64,000 nucleotides of DNA, taken from assembly GCF_004362045.1 (NCBI RefSeq), contig NZ_SNWX01000011.1, forward strand, positions 1 to 64,000, written 5' to 3'. The position numbers were made by a program, and so were the translations under genes. Below are positions 55,676 through 63,489 of the stretch, one piece after another; the first letter of the stretch is position 1; the number at the start of each line of letters is the position of its first letter. The notes under the pieces were generated by a model that made no database searches, was not told where the DNA came from, and was given only the letters and a program-made list of their open reading frames with translations. Source of the stretch: Halanaerobium saccharolyticum. GTDB lineage: Bacteria; Bacillota; Halanaerobiia; Halanaerobiales; Halanaerobiaceae.

Positions 55676-56188
55676 CTAAAGATCTAAGATTCCCGGAATT
55701 GGGTCTACAATAATTTTTTGGTTCTCAAGATCAATTTCTAAAATCATATCACGACTGGCAGGCAGCATATATTCTTTTTCCTGGCCCTGAACCAGAAAAA
55801 TATCTGTGCCTGAAGTATCAACTACATCTATTAATTTTCCCAGATATCTGCCAGATTCTAAATAAACCTCACAGTCTATCAGATCACTGACATAAAAGTT
55901 GTCTTCTGGAAGTAAATATTTTTCAGACTCATCAATTAAGATCTGATAATTTTTAAGTTCCTCTGCTTCATCAATAGAATTAACAGCAAAAAACTTAATT
56001 ATTATAAATTGTTTGTGGAATCGAATATATTCAATTTCCAGCTCTTTAAAATCGTCATCTCTTTTTAGATAAACAGTATCAATATCTAAAAAGCGCTCAG
56101 GGATATCAGTTGTGGCTTTAACTCTAACCTCACCTTTATTCCCCTGAAAACGAGTTATTACTCCAATTTCTAAATAATTATCACTCAA
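55676..56188 (-). CDS. rimM: Ribosome maturation factor RimM
   Basis: RimM helps mature the 30S head with S19. The N-terminal domain reads [18 protein letters not shown] and the C-terminal PRC-barrel domain starts near [15 protein letters not shown], ending [13 protein letters not shown]. The 170-aa length is normal. It is 11 bases upstream of trmD and follows khpA. Confidence 0.96.
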   Translation of the reverse strand: MSDNYLEIGVITRFQGNKGEVRVKATTDIPERFLDIDTVYLKRDDDFKELEIEYIRFHKQFIIIKFFAVNSIDEAEELKNYQILIDESEKYLLPEDNFYVSDLIDCEVYLESGRYLGKLIDVVDTSGTDIFLVQGQEKEYMLPASRDMILEIDLENQKIIVDPIPGILDL

Positions 56189-56209
56189 TTATTTCACCAG
56201 CCTGAAAAA

Positions 56210-56437
56210 TTATTTAATATCAACCTTTACATTTGTTCCTTCTTTTGCTGCTGCAGCATTAACAACGGTTCTAATAGCTTTTGCTATCCGGCCTCTTTTA
56301 CCAATGACCTTACCCATATCCTCATCTGCAACAGAAAGCTCGACAGTAATAGAATTATTATTTTCAACTCTATTAACCGAAACTTCAGAAGGATTGTCTA
56401 CAATAGATTCGGCAATAAATTTTATCAGTTCTTCCAT
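56210..56437 (-). CDS. khpA: KH domain RNA-binding protein KhpA
   Basis: This 75-aa protein is a single KH domain with GKVIGKRGRIAKAIRTVVNAA carrying the GxxG loop. KhpA pairs with KhpB in some bacteria and binds small RNAs and mRNAs. It sits in its standard place between rpsP and rimM. GGAGG precedes the start. Confidence 0.93.
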   Translation of the reverse strand: MEELIKFIAESIVDNPSEVSVNRVENNNSITVELSVADEDMGKVIGKRGRIAKAIRTVVNAAAAKEGTNVKVDIK

Positions 56438-56456
56438 GGAGAAAACCTCCTTTTAA

Positions 56457-56720
56457 TTACTCATTACCGTGGTACTTAGCCATAACACCTGACTTTTTTA
56501 ATAAAGTCTTAACTGTATCTGAAGGTTTTGCACCATTATTTAACCACTTGAGTGCTTTTTCTTCGTCAATATTGTATGTTTCTGGCTCAGTTGTAGGATC
56601 ATAAAAACCTAATTCTTCAACAAAGTAGCCCTGAGGAGCTCTCTTTGAATCAGAAACAATAACTCTGTATGATGCATTACGCTTACTTCCAATTCTTTTT
56701 AAACGAATCTTAACTGCCAT
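56457..56720 (-). CDS. rpsP: 30S ribosomal protein S16
   Basis: S16 is an early assembly protein. The 87-aa product reads VKIRLKRIGSKRNASYRVIV at the start, with the APQGYFVEELGFYDPTTEP segment. GGAGGGAGGTG lies before the start. Only 52 bases separate the rpsP start from the IS element at 56773, so its original promoter or its linkage to ffh has been interrupted. Confidence 0.97.
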   Translation of the reverse strand: MAVKIRLKRIGSKRNASYRVIVSDSKRAPQGYFVEELGFYDPTTEPETYNIDEEKALKWLNNGAKPSDTVKTLLKKSGVMAKYHGNE

Positions 56721-56764
56721 CTATCAAACACCTCCCTCCATTGATAATAAAAGTTGTAAACTAT

Positions 56765-56772
56765 ATTTTAAT
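56765..56772. repeat. Left target-site duplication (ATTTTAAT)
   Basis: An 8-bp sequence directly left of the IS that is repeated exactly on its right side. AT-rich target. Confidence 0.8.
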
Positions 56773-56793
56773 GATTGCACTGCGAAAAGTCTA
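56765..56793 (-). promoter_or_regulatory. Possible IS-host hybrid promoter for rpsP
   Basis: On the minus strand TAGACT inside the IS terminal repeat (56788-56793) is exactly 17 bases from TAAAAT inside the target-site duplication (56765-56770). It faces outward into rpsP, about 40 bases from its start. The -35 matches consensus at four of six positions and the -10 at five of six. Confidence 0.45.
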
Positions 56794-56798
56794 AAATA
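56773..56798. repeat. Left terminal inverted repeat of the IS
   Basis: This 26-bp repeat is identical to the reverse complement of 58617-58642, with no mismatch. Confidence 0.95.
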
Positions 56799-56874
56799 GT
56801 TTAAAACGAACCTAATTTACAAAAATATTACTAAAACAAAGCCTTTAAACCTGGGCATCCATGCTTAAATATGA

Positions 56875-56880
56875 TATAAT
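56875..56880 (+). promoter_or_regulatory. Transposase -10 (TATAAT)
   Basis: A consensus TATAAT with TG one base upstream (extended -10) lies 32 bases before the transposase start. The -35 position is TGGGCA, a weak match. Confidence 0.5.
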
Positions 56881-56911
56881 TAAAGTATCATAAAGCTATG
56901 GAGTGATAATC

Positions 56912-58495
56912 GTGTTTAAACCCTTTGAAGAAGATGAAAACGTTGCTTTTGGTGATTTTGACTTCAATTTACCTCAGAGTCTGGTCGAAGAACTTGAACA
57001 GGGCTGGGCTGGTAAATTTAAAACACATATTTTTGATAATATTGATGAATATAAATTTGCCGACATGTATTCTGAAGATAATGGTAGGCCAAACTTTCCT
57101 GTTAAAATTATCGTTTCACTGGAAATACTAAAACATCTTTTTGATATCAGTGATAAAGAACTCTTAGAGTCATTTCACTGTGATATCCGCTTTATGAAGG
57201 CGGTTGGCTTAAAAAGAGCGGGACAATTAACACTTGGTTTAAGGACTATCTATGATTTTAGAGAAAATCTGGTTGACTACATGAATGAAACAGGTGAAAA
57301 TCCTTTGGATGAAATTTTTGATGAACTGCTGGCTGAATTTATTGCAGCTGCAGATCTCGATACTGATATTCAGCGTATGGATTCCACTATGGTAAAGGCT
57401 AATATAAAGCATCTTTCCAGGATTCAGTTAATGCGTAAGGTTTTCGAGAATTTTGTTAGAGAGTTATCCGATTCTCAAAAAAATAGAATTCATAAAAATA
57501 TTCTTCAGATTCTTGATGACAACTTTTCTGAGTATTTAAGTAACCATGATAAAGAAGATATATTAAATAATCTTCTCGGTAAATTAAATTCTGTTAAAGA
57601 TCTATTCAAAAATGATGAAAGTATCAATGATACTAAAGTCTATCACCACCTCGTCAGAGTTGTAGAAGAACAGTCAATAGAAACTGCCTCTCAGCTTAAA
57701 GCAAAAGATGATGCTGATATAGAATCTTCAAGTCTGCAAAATCCAAATGATGAAGATGCGACATTTCGTAAAAAGGGTATGAAATCTCATCAGGGATACT
57801 CCTGTAATATTAGTGAGACAGCATCTCCTGATAATTCTGTTCAAATGATTATCGATGTATCTGTAGAACCCAACATTAACAGTGATGTTAATTTTTTAAA
57901 TGATAGACTGGAAGAAATTAATATTAAAGCTCCGGTTAATAAACTTGTTGTTGATGGAGCTTATTACGGATCTGATACTGTTAATTCAGCTTCAAAAACT
58001 GATACTGAAATTATTCCAACTGAACTGACCGGTAGCAACCCCAAATATTCTACTGCTGGATTTACTCTTTCTAAAAAGCAGGGAGTCATCTCCTGTCCTA
58101 TGGGTAAAGTACCAGATAAAGATAAATATCTAGAAAACAGCGATACCTATGCGGCCTGGTTTGAAAAAGAGGACTGTGAAGAATGTGAATTTAGATCAGA
58201 GTGTCCTGTTAATGAACAGAAAAAATCAATGACTGTTCGTTTTACTCAAACAAGGCATGACAGAGATAAACTCAGAGCTAAACTGGCCGGTGAAGAATAT
58301 CAAGAAATCAAAAATTCAAGAGCTGCAGTTGAAGGCACCTTTTCTGCCCTGAAAAGATCACAGGGTCTTGATAAATTCAAAGTAACAGGACTGGTTAAAG
58401 CTAAATGCAGCAGTCTGTATAAAATGATCGGCTACAACTTAAAACAGCTGGTCAGGGCATTGAAAATGGAATCAAAACAGGAAGTCTGCACCTAA
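56912..58495 (+). CDS. IS1182-family transposase
   Basis: The protein of 527 aa has the DUF772 N-terminal domain (KIIVSLEILKHLFDISDKELLESF region) and a DDE catalytic domain. The three acidic residues lie in QRMDSTMVKAN, KLVVDGAYYGSD and NSRAAVEGTFSALKRSQGL. A cysteine cluster (CEECEFRSECPV) precedes the last motif, as usual in IS1182/IS1182-like proteins. The GTG at 56912 follows GGAG by eight bases and is preferred to the GTG at 56903 that overlaps it. Confidence 0.92.
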   Translation: MFKPFEEDENVAFGDFDFNLPQSLVEELEQGWAGKFKTHIFDNIDEYKFADMYSEDNGRPNFPVKIIVSLEILKHLFDISDKELLESFHCDIRFMKAVGLKRAGQLTLGLRTIYDFRENLVDYMNETGENPLDEIFDELLAEFIAAADLDTDIQRMDSTMVKANIKHLSRIQLMRKVFENFVRELSDSQKNRIHKNILQILDDNFSEYLSNHDKEDILNNLLGKLNSVKDLFKNDESINDTKVYHHLVRVVEEQSIETASQLKAKDDADIESSSLQNPNDEDATFRKKGMKSHQGYSCNISETASPDNSVQMIIDVSVEPNINSDVNFLNDRLEEINIKAPVNKLVVDGAYYGSDTVNSASKTDTEIIPTELTGSNPKYSTAGFTLSKKQGVISCPMGKVPDKDKYLENSDTYAAWFEKEDCEECEFRSECPVNEQKKSMTVRFTQTRHDRDKLRAKLAGEEYQEIKNSRAAVEGTFSALKRSQGLDKFKVTGLVKAKCSSLYKMIGYNLKQLVRALKMESKQEVCT

Positions 58496-58616
58496 AAGGT
58501 GCACTCCAGGGTCAAATATATGCTTTTAAGATAATATCTTTTCAGATATCATCAGATATCACCGGACAAATGTCCTAATACCAATATTTAATTTTTAAGA
58601 TTTTTATTTTTTGAAT

Positions 58617-58642
58617 TATTTTAGACTTTTCGCAGTGCAATC
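58617..58642. repeat. Right terminal inverted repeat of the IS
   Basis: Perfect reverse complement of the left repeat; its end lies three bases from the ffh stop codon. Confidence 0.95.
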
Positions 58643-58650
58643 ATTTTAAT
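58643..58650. repeat. Right target-site duplication (ATTTTAAT)
   Basis: This copy of the 8-bp target contains the ffh stop codon (58646-58648), so the insertion left ffh intact. Confidence 0.8.
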
Positions 58651-59986
58651 TGAAAAATGGTAGATTAAAGCCTCCACCTTTTTTCATTTTACCATTGTTT
58701 AATTGTTTCATCATTTTTTTAGTCTGTCTGAACTGCTTGAGAAGACGATTTACTTCCTGAATACTGGTACCACTACCCTGAGCAATTCTTTTGCGGCGGG
58801 AACCATTGATTACCTCTGGGTCTCTGCGTTCTTCTGGAGTCATTGAAGAAATAATTGCTTCAATATAGTCAAGCTGTTTATCATCAACCTGCATATTTTT
58901 AAGCTGTTTTGCTCCACCAAGACCAGGTATCATACCTAAAATATCTTCCATAGGACCCATATTTCTTACCTGTTCCATCTGCTCCATAAAATCTTCTAAA
59001 GTAAATTCATTTTTTCGCAGTTTTTCTTCCAGGGCTTTTGCCTTCTCTTTGTCAATACTTTTTTCTGCCTTTTCGATTAAACTTAAAACATCACCCATCC
59101 CTAAAATACGCGAAGCCATTCGATCGGGATGAAATGTTTCTAAATCAGCAAGTTTTTCTCCTGTACCGGCAAACTTAATTGGCTTCCCTGTGATTGCTTT
59201 AATTGATAAAGCAGCACCACCGCGGGCATCACCATCCATCTTGGTTAAAACAATTCCATCTATATCAAGGCGCTGATCAAAATTTTTCGCAACATTAACA
59301 GCATCCTGACCGGTCATTGCATCAACAACTAAAAGTATTTCATCTGGACTCACTTCAGATTTAATTGATTCCAGTTCTTCCATCATTTCCTGATCAATAT
59401 GCAGGCGTCCTGCTGTATCAAGAATAATCGTGTCACAGTTATGAGTGGAAGCATAATTGATACTGCCTTTAGCAATATCAACTGGATTACTGTCTTCACC
59501 CATGGAGAATACCGGTAAATCCAGTCTTTCTCCCAGAACCTGCAGCTGTCTAATAGCTGCCGGACGATAAACATCTGCCGCAACCAAAAGTGGATTTTTA
59601 CCATCTTTTGATAACTTGCGGGCCAGTTTACCTGCACTGGTAGTTTTACCAGAACCCTGAAGTCCCACCATCATAATAATTGTTGGAGGTTCAGGTGAGA
59701 TAGCAATATCTTCTTTACTGCCCCCCATTAAATTCTGCATTTCTTCGTTTACAATTTTTATAACATGCTGGCCGGGAGTTAAACTTTCCATCACTTCCTT
59801 ACCAACAGCTCTATCTTCAATTCTAGAAATAAAGTCTTTTACAACTTTATAGTTAACATCTGCTTCTAAGAGGGCCATTTTAACCTCTTTTAGAGCAGCC
59901 TTAACATCTTTTTCTGACAGTTTACCCTTTCCTCGTAACTTATCAAAGGTATCCTGCAGTTTTTCAGCCAGATTGGAAAAAATCAT
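58646..59986 (-). CDS. ffh: Signal recognition particle protein Ffh
   Basis: Ffh binds 4.5S/6S RNA and signal peptides to target proteins to the membrane. The N domain is followed by the G domain with MVGLQGSGKTTSAGKLA near residue 105, DTAGRLHID, TKMDGDARGGAALS, then the M domain from about 330 with the RNA-binding GSGTSIQEVNRLLKQF motif. The C-terminal tail is Met/Lys/Gly-rich. The 446-aa length is normal. The stop codon lies in the IS target duplication. Confidence 0.97.
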   Translation of the reverse strand: MIFSNLAEKLQDTFDKLRGKGKLSEKDVKAALKEVKMALLEADVNYKVVKDFISRIEDRAVGKEVMESLTPGQHVIKIVNEEMQNLMGGSKEDIAISPEPPTIIMMVGLQGSGKTTSAGKLARKLSKDGKNPLLVAADVYRPAAIRQLQVLGERLDLPVFSMGEDSNPVDIAKGSINYASTHNCDTIILDTAGRLHIDQEMMEELESIKSEVSPDEILLVVDAMTGQDAVNVAKNFDQRLDIDGIVLTKMDGDARGGAALSIKAITGKPIKFAGTGEKLADLETFHPDRMASRILGMGDVLSLIEKAEKSIDKEKAKALEEKLRKNEFTLEDFMEQMEQVRNMGPMEDILGMIPGLGGAKQLKNMQVDDKQLDYIEAIISSMTPEERRDPEVINGSRRKRIAQGSGTSIQEVNRLLKQFRQTKKMMKQLNNGKMKKGGGFNLPFFN

Positions 59987-59998
59987 AATATACCTCCT

Positions 59999-60343
59999 CT
60001 AGAGGATCGATTTAATCGATTCCAGTTTTTTACGTAAATCTTCATTTTGGTCTTCAGCTAAGAGACCCTTAGCCGCCATCATATTCTCTAAGTCATTTAT
60101 ATTTTTTCTTATTCGATTATACTTTTTTAACAAACCTAACTTAGCCTCATAATTTTCGAGACTTTCCTCACTTCTATGCAGATGATCATAAACACCCTGC
60201 CGGCTGATACCAATATTATCAGCAATTTCGGCCAGAGAAAGATCATTATAGAAGTAACTTTTAATAATCTGCTGCTGTTTTTCTGTCAGCATAGACCCAT
60301 AAAAATCAAATAACATTGTAATTTTAATAGTTTTCTTTAACAT
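59999..60343 (-). CDS. ylxM: YlxM family helix-turn-helix protein
   Basis: This is a sigma-70 region-4-like helix-turn-helix protein that goes with ffh and modulates SRP GTPase activity in some Gram-positives. The N-terminal LTEKQQQIIKSYFYNDLSLAE and the recognition helix IGISRQGVYDHLHRSEESL are clear. The frame is open 23 codons further upstream, but the ATG at 60343 has CAGGTGG six bases before it and gives the 114-aa family length. Confidence 0.93.
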   Translation of the reverse strand: MLKKTIKITMLFDFYGSMLTEKQQQIIKSYFYNDLSLAEIADNIGISRQGVYDHLHRSEESLENYEAKLGLLKKYNRIRKNINDLENMMAAKGLLAEDQNEDLRKKLESIKSIL

Positions 60344-60349
60344 AAAAAC

Positions 60350-60381
60350 CACCTGTAAAGTTAAATTACTTAACACAGGTG
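60350..60381 (-). promoter_or_regulatory. Hairpin covering the ylxM ribosome-binding site
   Basis: On the minus strand CACCTGT (60381-60375) pairs perfectly with ACAGGTG (60356-60350), with an inner GTTAA/TTAAC. The 3' arm contains the AGGTG of the ylxM Shine-Dalgarno. The transcript from the promoter at 60384 would begin near 60377, so whether the full 5' arm is transcribed depends on the exact start site. Confidence 0.55.
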
Positions 60382-60383
60382 CT

Positions 60384-60412
60384 AGTATATGATATTTTGG
60401 AGCTTTTGTCAA
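60384..60412 (-). promoter_or_regulatory. Sigma-A promoter for ylxM-ffh
   Basis: A perfect TTGACA and TATACT are separated by exactly 17 bases on the minus strand, the best promoter in the window. It abuts the stop codon of the upstream acyl-CoA synthetase gene. Confidence 0.85.
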
Positions 60413-60413
60413 G

Positions 60414-61772
60414 CTAAAATTTCAAAATATCTGTTAATTTTTTTCTGTCTAACTTTCCGCTTTTCATTTTTGGCAGTTCTTTAATAAAATGGATTTTGTC
60501 TGGTAAATATTCAGTTTTTAAATTTTCTCTGCAGTATTTATAGACTTCTTTTATCTTTAAATCAGGATTTGTTTTGACTATTACAGCAACTAAAAGTTTG
60601 TCTTTTAAATAATCATCTACAGCAAATACAGCTGCTTCGGCAATTTTGTTATTAATTTTCAAGACAGATTCCAGCTTATAAGGATTTATTTTATTTCCAG
60701 CTCTATTTATAATATTGTCCTTTCGACCTGATAAGTAAAGATACGGCCCTTCAAAATAACCCAGATCATTAGCTGAAGCCTGAGGACGATAGTCTGGAGC
60801 AAGATAGGGACTTTTAACCCAGACTTCATTATTTTTAATTTCAATATCTACCCCGGGAAAAGCTCTCCCCACAGTTCCTCTGTTTTTTAATAATTCCTCA
60901 TAATAAGCACAGCTAACATAACTCAATTCACTTGCTCCATAAAATTCGCATATTTCTGCCTCAGGAAAAAACGTTTTTAGTTTTTTAAGTGTTTCTAAAT
61001 CCATTTTTGAGCCAGCAGTTACTATGCTTTTAACCTTATTAATAGATTGTGTAATTTCTTTTAATAAAATTCGGTAATGAGCAGGAACCATAAAAAGTGC
61101 ATTAATTTCTTTTTCTGCAATAATTTTTAACCAGTGCCTGGGAAAAATTGACTCAGAAAAAACAACAGTTCCACCAGCAGCAAGTAGTTGTAGTATATTA
61201 TTTAAATTACCAGTATAAACTACAGATCCTGTAATTAATAATTTACTGTTTTCATTGAAAGAAAATATTTCTTTTTGAATCTCAAAGGCAGAGGTCCAGC
61301 TTTGATGATCTCGCCAGATAACTTTAGTTTCTCCTGTACTTCCAGAACTGAGAGCACCTAAAAATATATCCTCTTTTTTAGGTTTTAACAATTGATCATT
61401 AGCTTTAATATTAATATTTTCTGCCATCAATTCTAAATTCTCATTTATTGTTATTCTCTTACTTTCTATTATTGAAACTGGTCCCACTTTTTCTATTATA
61501 TTTTCCTCTTCCTTATCTGATAAATCAGCTTTAATTAAAATACTAACTAAATTGGCTCTGGCAGCTCCGTAAAGATAAAGAAGCGTATTTGTTGGGTTAT
61601 TTGCTTTTATGATCACTTTATCTCCTGCTGAAAATTTTTGAGATAAATTTAGAGAAATACTTCTGATCTTTAGACTCAATTCTCTGTAATTGATTTTTTG
61701 ATTATCCTTAATTAAAGCAATTTTTTCCGGAGTTCTCTCTGCATACTCTAAAACTTTATCATAAATTAACAT
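60414..61772 (-). CDS. AMP-dependent acyl-CoA synthetase (YhfT/MenE-like)
   Basis: This ANL-family enzyme would activate a carboxylic acid to an acyl-CoA through an acyl-AMP. Motifs are the P-loop SSGSTGETKVI near residue 149, EFYGASELSYVS near 282, YLSGRKDNIINRAGNKINPYKLE near 344 and the C-terminal Lys in LPKMKSGKLDRKK. At 452 aa it is short for the family. With the thiolase and bioY it matches the Bacillus subtilis yhfT-yhfS-yhfU trio, which belongs to the BirA regulon there. The acid substrate is unknown. Confidence 0.88.
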   Translation of the reverse strand: MLIYDKVLEYAERTPEKIALIKDNQKINYRELSLKIRSISLNLSQKFSAGDKVIIKANNPTNTLLYLYGAARANLVSILIKADLSDKEEENIIEKVGPVSIIESKRITINENLELMAENINIKANDQLLKPKKEDIFLGALSSGSTGETKVIWRDHQSWTSAFEIQKEIFSFNENSKLLITGSVVYTGNLNNILQLLAAGGTVVFSESIFPRHWLKIIAEKEINALFMVPAHYRILLKEITQSINKVKSIVTAGSKMDLETLKKLKTFFPEAEICEFYGASELSYVSCAYYEELLKNRGTVGRAFPGVDIEIKNNEVWVKSPYLAPDYRPQASANDLGYFEGPYLYLSGRKDNIINRAGNKINPYKLESVLKINNKIAEAAVFAVDDYLKDKLLVAVIVKTNPDLKIKEVYKYCRENLKTEYLPDKIHFIKELPKMKSGKLDRKKLTDILKF

Positions 61773-61781
61773 AAATTCTCC

Positions 61782-62945
61782 TTATCCAATCTTTTTAATT
61801 AATGTTCCAACTCCCTGTCCTCCTGCAGCTCCCATAGCTGCCAGTCCATATTGACCATTAATCTTTTTTAAAGACTGTAATAAATGAAGTAAAATAATAG
61901 CACCAGAAGCTCCATAAGGATGACCATAGGCCAGAGCTCCTCCTAAAATATTCACTTTAGCAAGGTCCAGACCAAGTTCCTGGCTGCAGGCCAGTATTTT
62001 TACTGCAAAAGCCTCATTTATTTCTACAGCGTCAAGCTCAGAAATATTTAGATTTTTTTCGGCAAGAATATCTCTAACAACCGGAACTGGTCCCATTGGT
62101 GAAAGATTTGGGTCTACACCTCTGGCCCTTCCCATAATGAATTCTGCCTCTGCTTTTAAATTATTTTTTCTTAAAAAAGACTCTGAAACAAGAACAACAG
62201 CAGCAGCTCCATCATGAGTTAAACATGAGTTGCCAGCTGTAATTTTCCCATCTTCTTTAAAAACAGGCCTCAATCTTTTTAAAAGCTGATAAGAAATATT
62301 TTTTCTTATTCCCTCATCTTTATCAATTACTTGATTTCTAGTATTTTTAACAGGCAGCAGTATATCATCTAAGTCTCCTTCAACTTGTGCCCGAAAAGCC
62401 TTTTGATGACTGTTAATTGCCCACCTATCCATTTCTTCTCTACTAATATTATCATATAATTCAGCTACATTTTCTGCTCCAATACCCATTTCAGGATCTC
62501 CAATTTCTGCAGGTGAAAAAAATGCTCTTGCAAGAAAATCGCTGTTTTCTTTAGATCTGGGATCATTTTTATTCAATTTCTTCTTTATTTCAAGACTGGT
62601 GCTCTCCAGTCCTCCGGCAACTATGATTTCAGACTGACCGGACATTATTAAGGCAGCTGCCATATTAACTGAAGTTAAAGCTGAACCACACTGAAAATCA
62701 ATGGTAGCTGCTGGGACAGAAAGCGGCCAGCCAGCCTTTAAAACCGATAAACGGGCAATATTGCCTCCCGGACCAACAGCATTTCCCAGAATAACCTGAT
62801 CAATCTCTGCAGGCTCCAGCCTGTATTTTTTTATTAAAGCATTAAGCACTTCAGCAGTTAAATCTTCTGGCAGCATTTTTTTAAAATTACCACCAGTTTT
62901 TCCAATTGCTGTCCTCAAACCACCTAAAATATAAACTTTTTCCAT
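61782..62945 (-). CDS. Thiolase-family acyltransferase lacking the second cysteine (YhfS-like)
   Basis: The 387-aa protein is a thiolase-fold enzyme of the acetyl-CoA acetyltransferase family. The acyl-accepting Cys is present in DFQCGSALTSV (near 87). The NEAFAV and GGALAYGHPYGASGA motifs with the catalytic His are present. The C-terminal motif that normally reads C-x-GGGQG (Cys 378 in Zoogloea thiolase) reads GAAGGQG, so the base Cys is replaced by Gly. It may therefore condense or transfer acyl groups differently, or be inactive in classical thiolysis. It lies nine bases from the ligase and one base after bioY. Confidence 0.9.
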   Translation of the reverse strand: MEKVYILGGLRTAIGKTGGNFKKMLPEDLTAEVLNALIKKYRLEPAEIDQVILGNAVGPGGNIARLSVLKAGWPLSVPAATIDFQCGSALTSVNMAAALIMSGQSEIIVAGGLESTSLEIKKKLNKNDPRSKENSDFLARAFFSPAEIGDPEMGIGAENVAELYDNISREEMDRWAINSHQKAFRAQVEGDLDDILLPVKNTRNQVIDKDEGIRKNISYQLLKRLRPVFKEDGKITAGNSCLTHDGAAAVVLVSESFLRKNNLKAEAEFIMGRARGVDPNLSPMGPVPVVRDILAEKNLNISELDAVEINEAFAVKILACSQELGLDLAKVNILGGALAYGHPYGASGAIILLHLLQSLKKINGQYGLAAMGAAGGQGVGTLIKKIG

Positions 62946-62946
62946 T

Positions 62947-63489
62947 TTAATATCTGTTTCCTAAACTTTTATTAATTCTAATTCCCAGATAAGCAGCCAG
63001 TACTGCTTTAAATAAATCTCCCGGTATAAATGGTAGGCTGCCAGCAAGAAAAGCTTCTTTTAATCCCATTCCAGTTGCCTGACTTAACCAGATAAAGCCC
63101 AGAAGATGAATTATAATAATCCCACCTGTGATCACACCTGCTAAAACCTGCCAGAAATTATCTTTATTTTTTGTCAGGATACTAATGATAATACCACCAA
63201 TCAAAAAGCCAATCAAATAGCCACCTGAGGGGCCAAATATTACACCCAGACCCGCTCTACCACCAGAAAAAACTGGAATACCAGCAATTCCTAAAAGTAA
63301 AAATGTACCAATTGACAGGGCTGTCTCCTGAGTCGACAATATTACCGCTGCTGCCATAACAGCCAGTGACTGAGCTGTAATTGGAACCGGACTAAAGGGT
63401 AAAGGTATAGTTATATAGCTTAAAACACTAATCAATGCCGTAAATAATGCCGAATAAGTCAAATTTTTAACACTTATTTTTTTGAGCAT
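62947..63489 (-). CDS. bioY: BioY-family biotin transporter S component
   Basis: The 180-aa protein has about six membrane spans. Family features are the N-terminal TYSALFTALISVLSYITIPLPFSPVPITAQ region (PVPITAQSLAV), GIAGIPVFSGGRAGLGVIFGP, GGYLIGFLIGG and the C-terminal PFIPGDLFKAVLAAYLG. BioY is the biotin-binding part of an ECF transporter. AAGGAG precedes the start. It overlaps the upstream hotdog gene by 23 bases. Confidence 0.93.
   Translation of the reverse strand: MLKKISVKNLTYSALFTALISVLSYITIPLPFSPVPITAQSLAVMAAAVILSTQETALSIGTFLLLGIAGIPVFSGGRAGLGVIFGPSGGYLIGFLIGGIIISILTKNKDNFWQVLAGVITGGIIIIHLLGFIWLSQATGMGLKEAFLAGSLPFIPGDLFKAVLAAYLGIRINKSLGNRY

Larger units (their letters stand above)
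56773..58642 (+). mobile_element. Complete IS1182-like insertion sequence
   Basis: The element is 1870 bp with perfect 26-bp terminal inverted repeats (56773-56798 and 58617-58642) beginning GATTGCACTGCGAAAAGTCT. It is flanked by an 8-bp direct repeat, ATTTTAAT, at 56765-56772 and 58643-58650. It carries one intact transposase gene. Perfect repeats and an intact gene suggest a recent, possibly active insertion. Confidence 0.93.
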
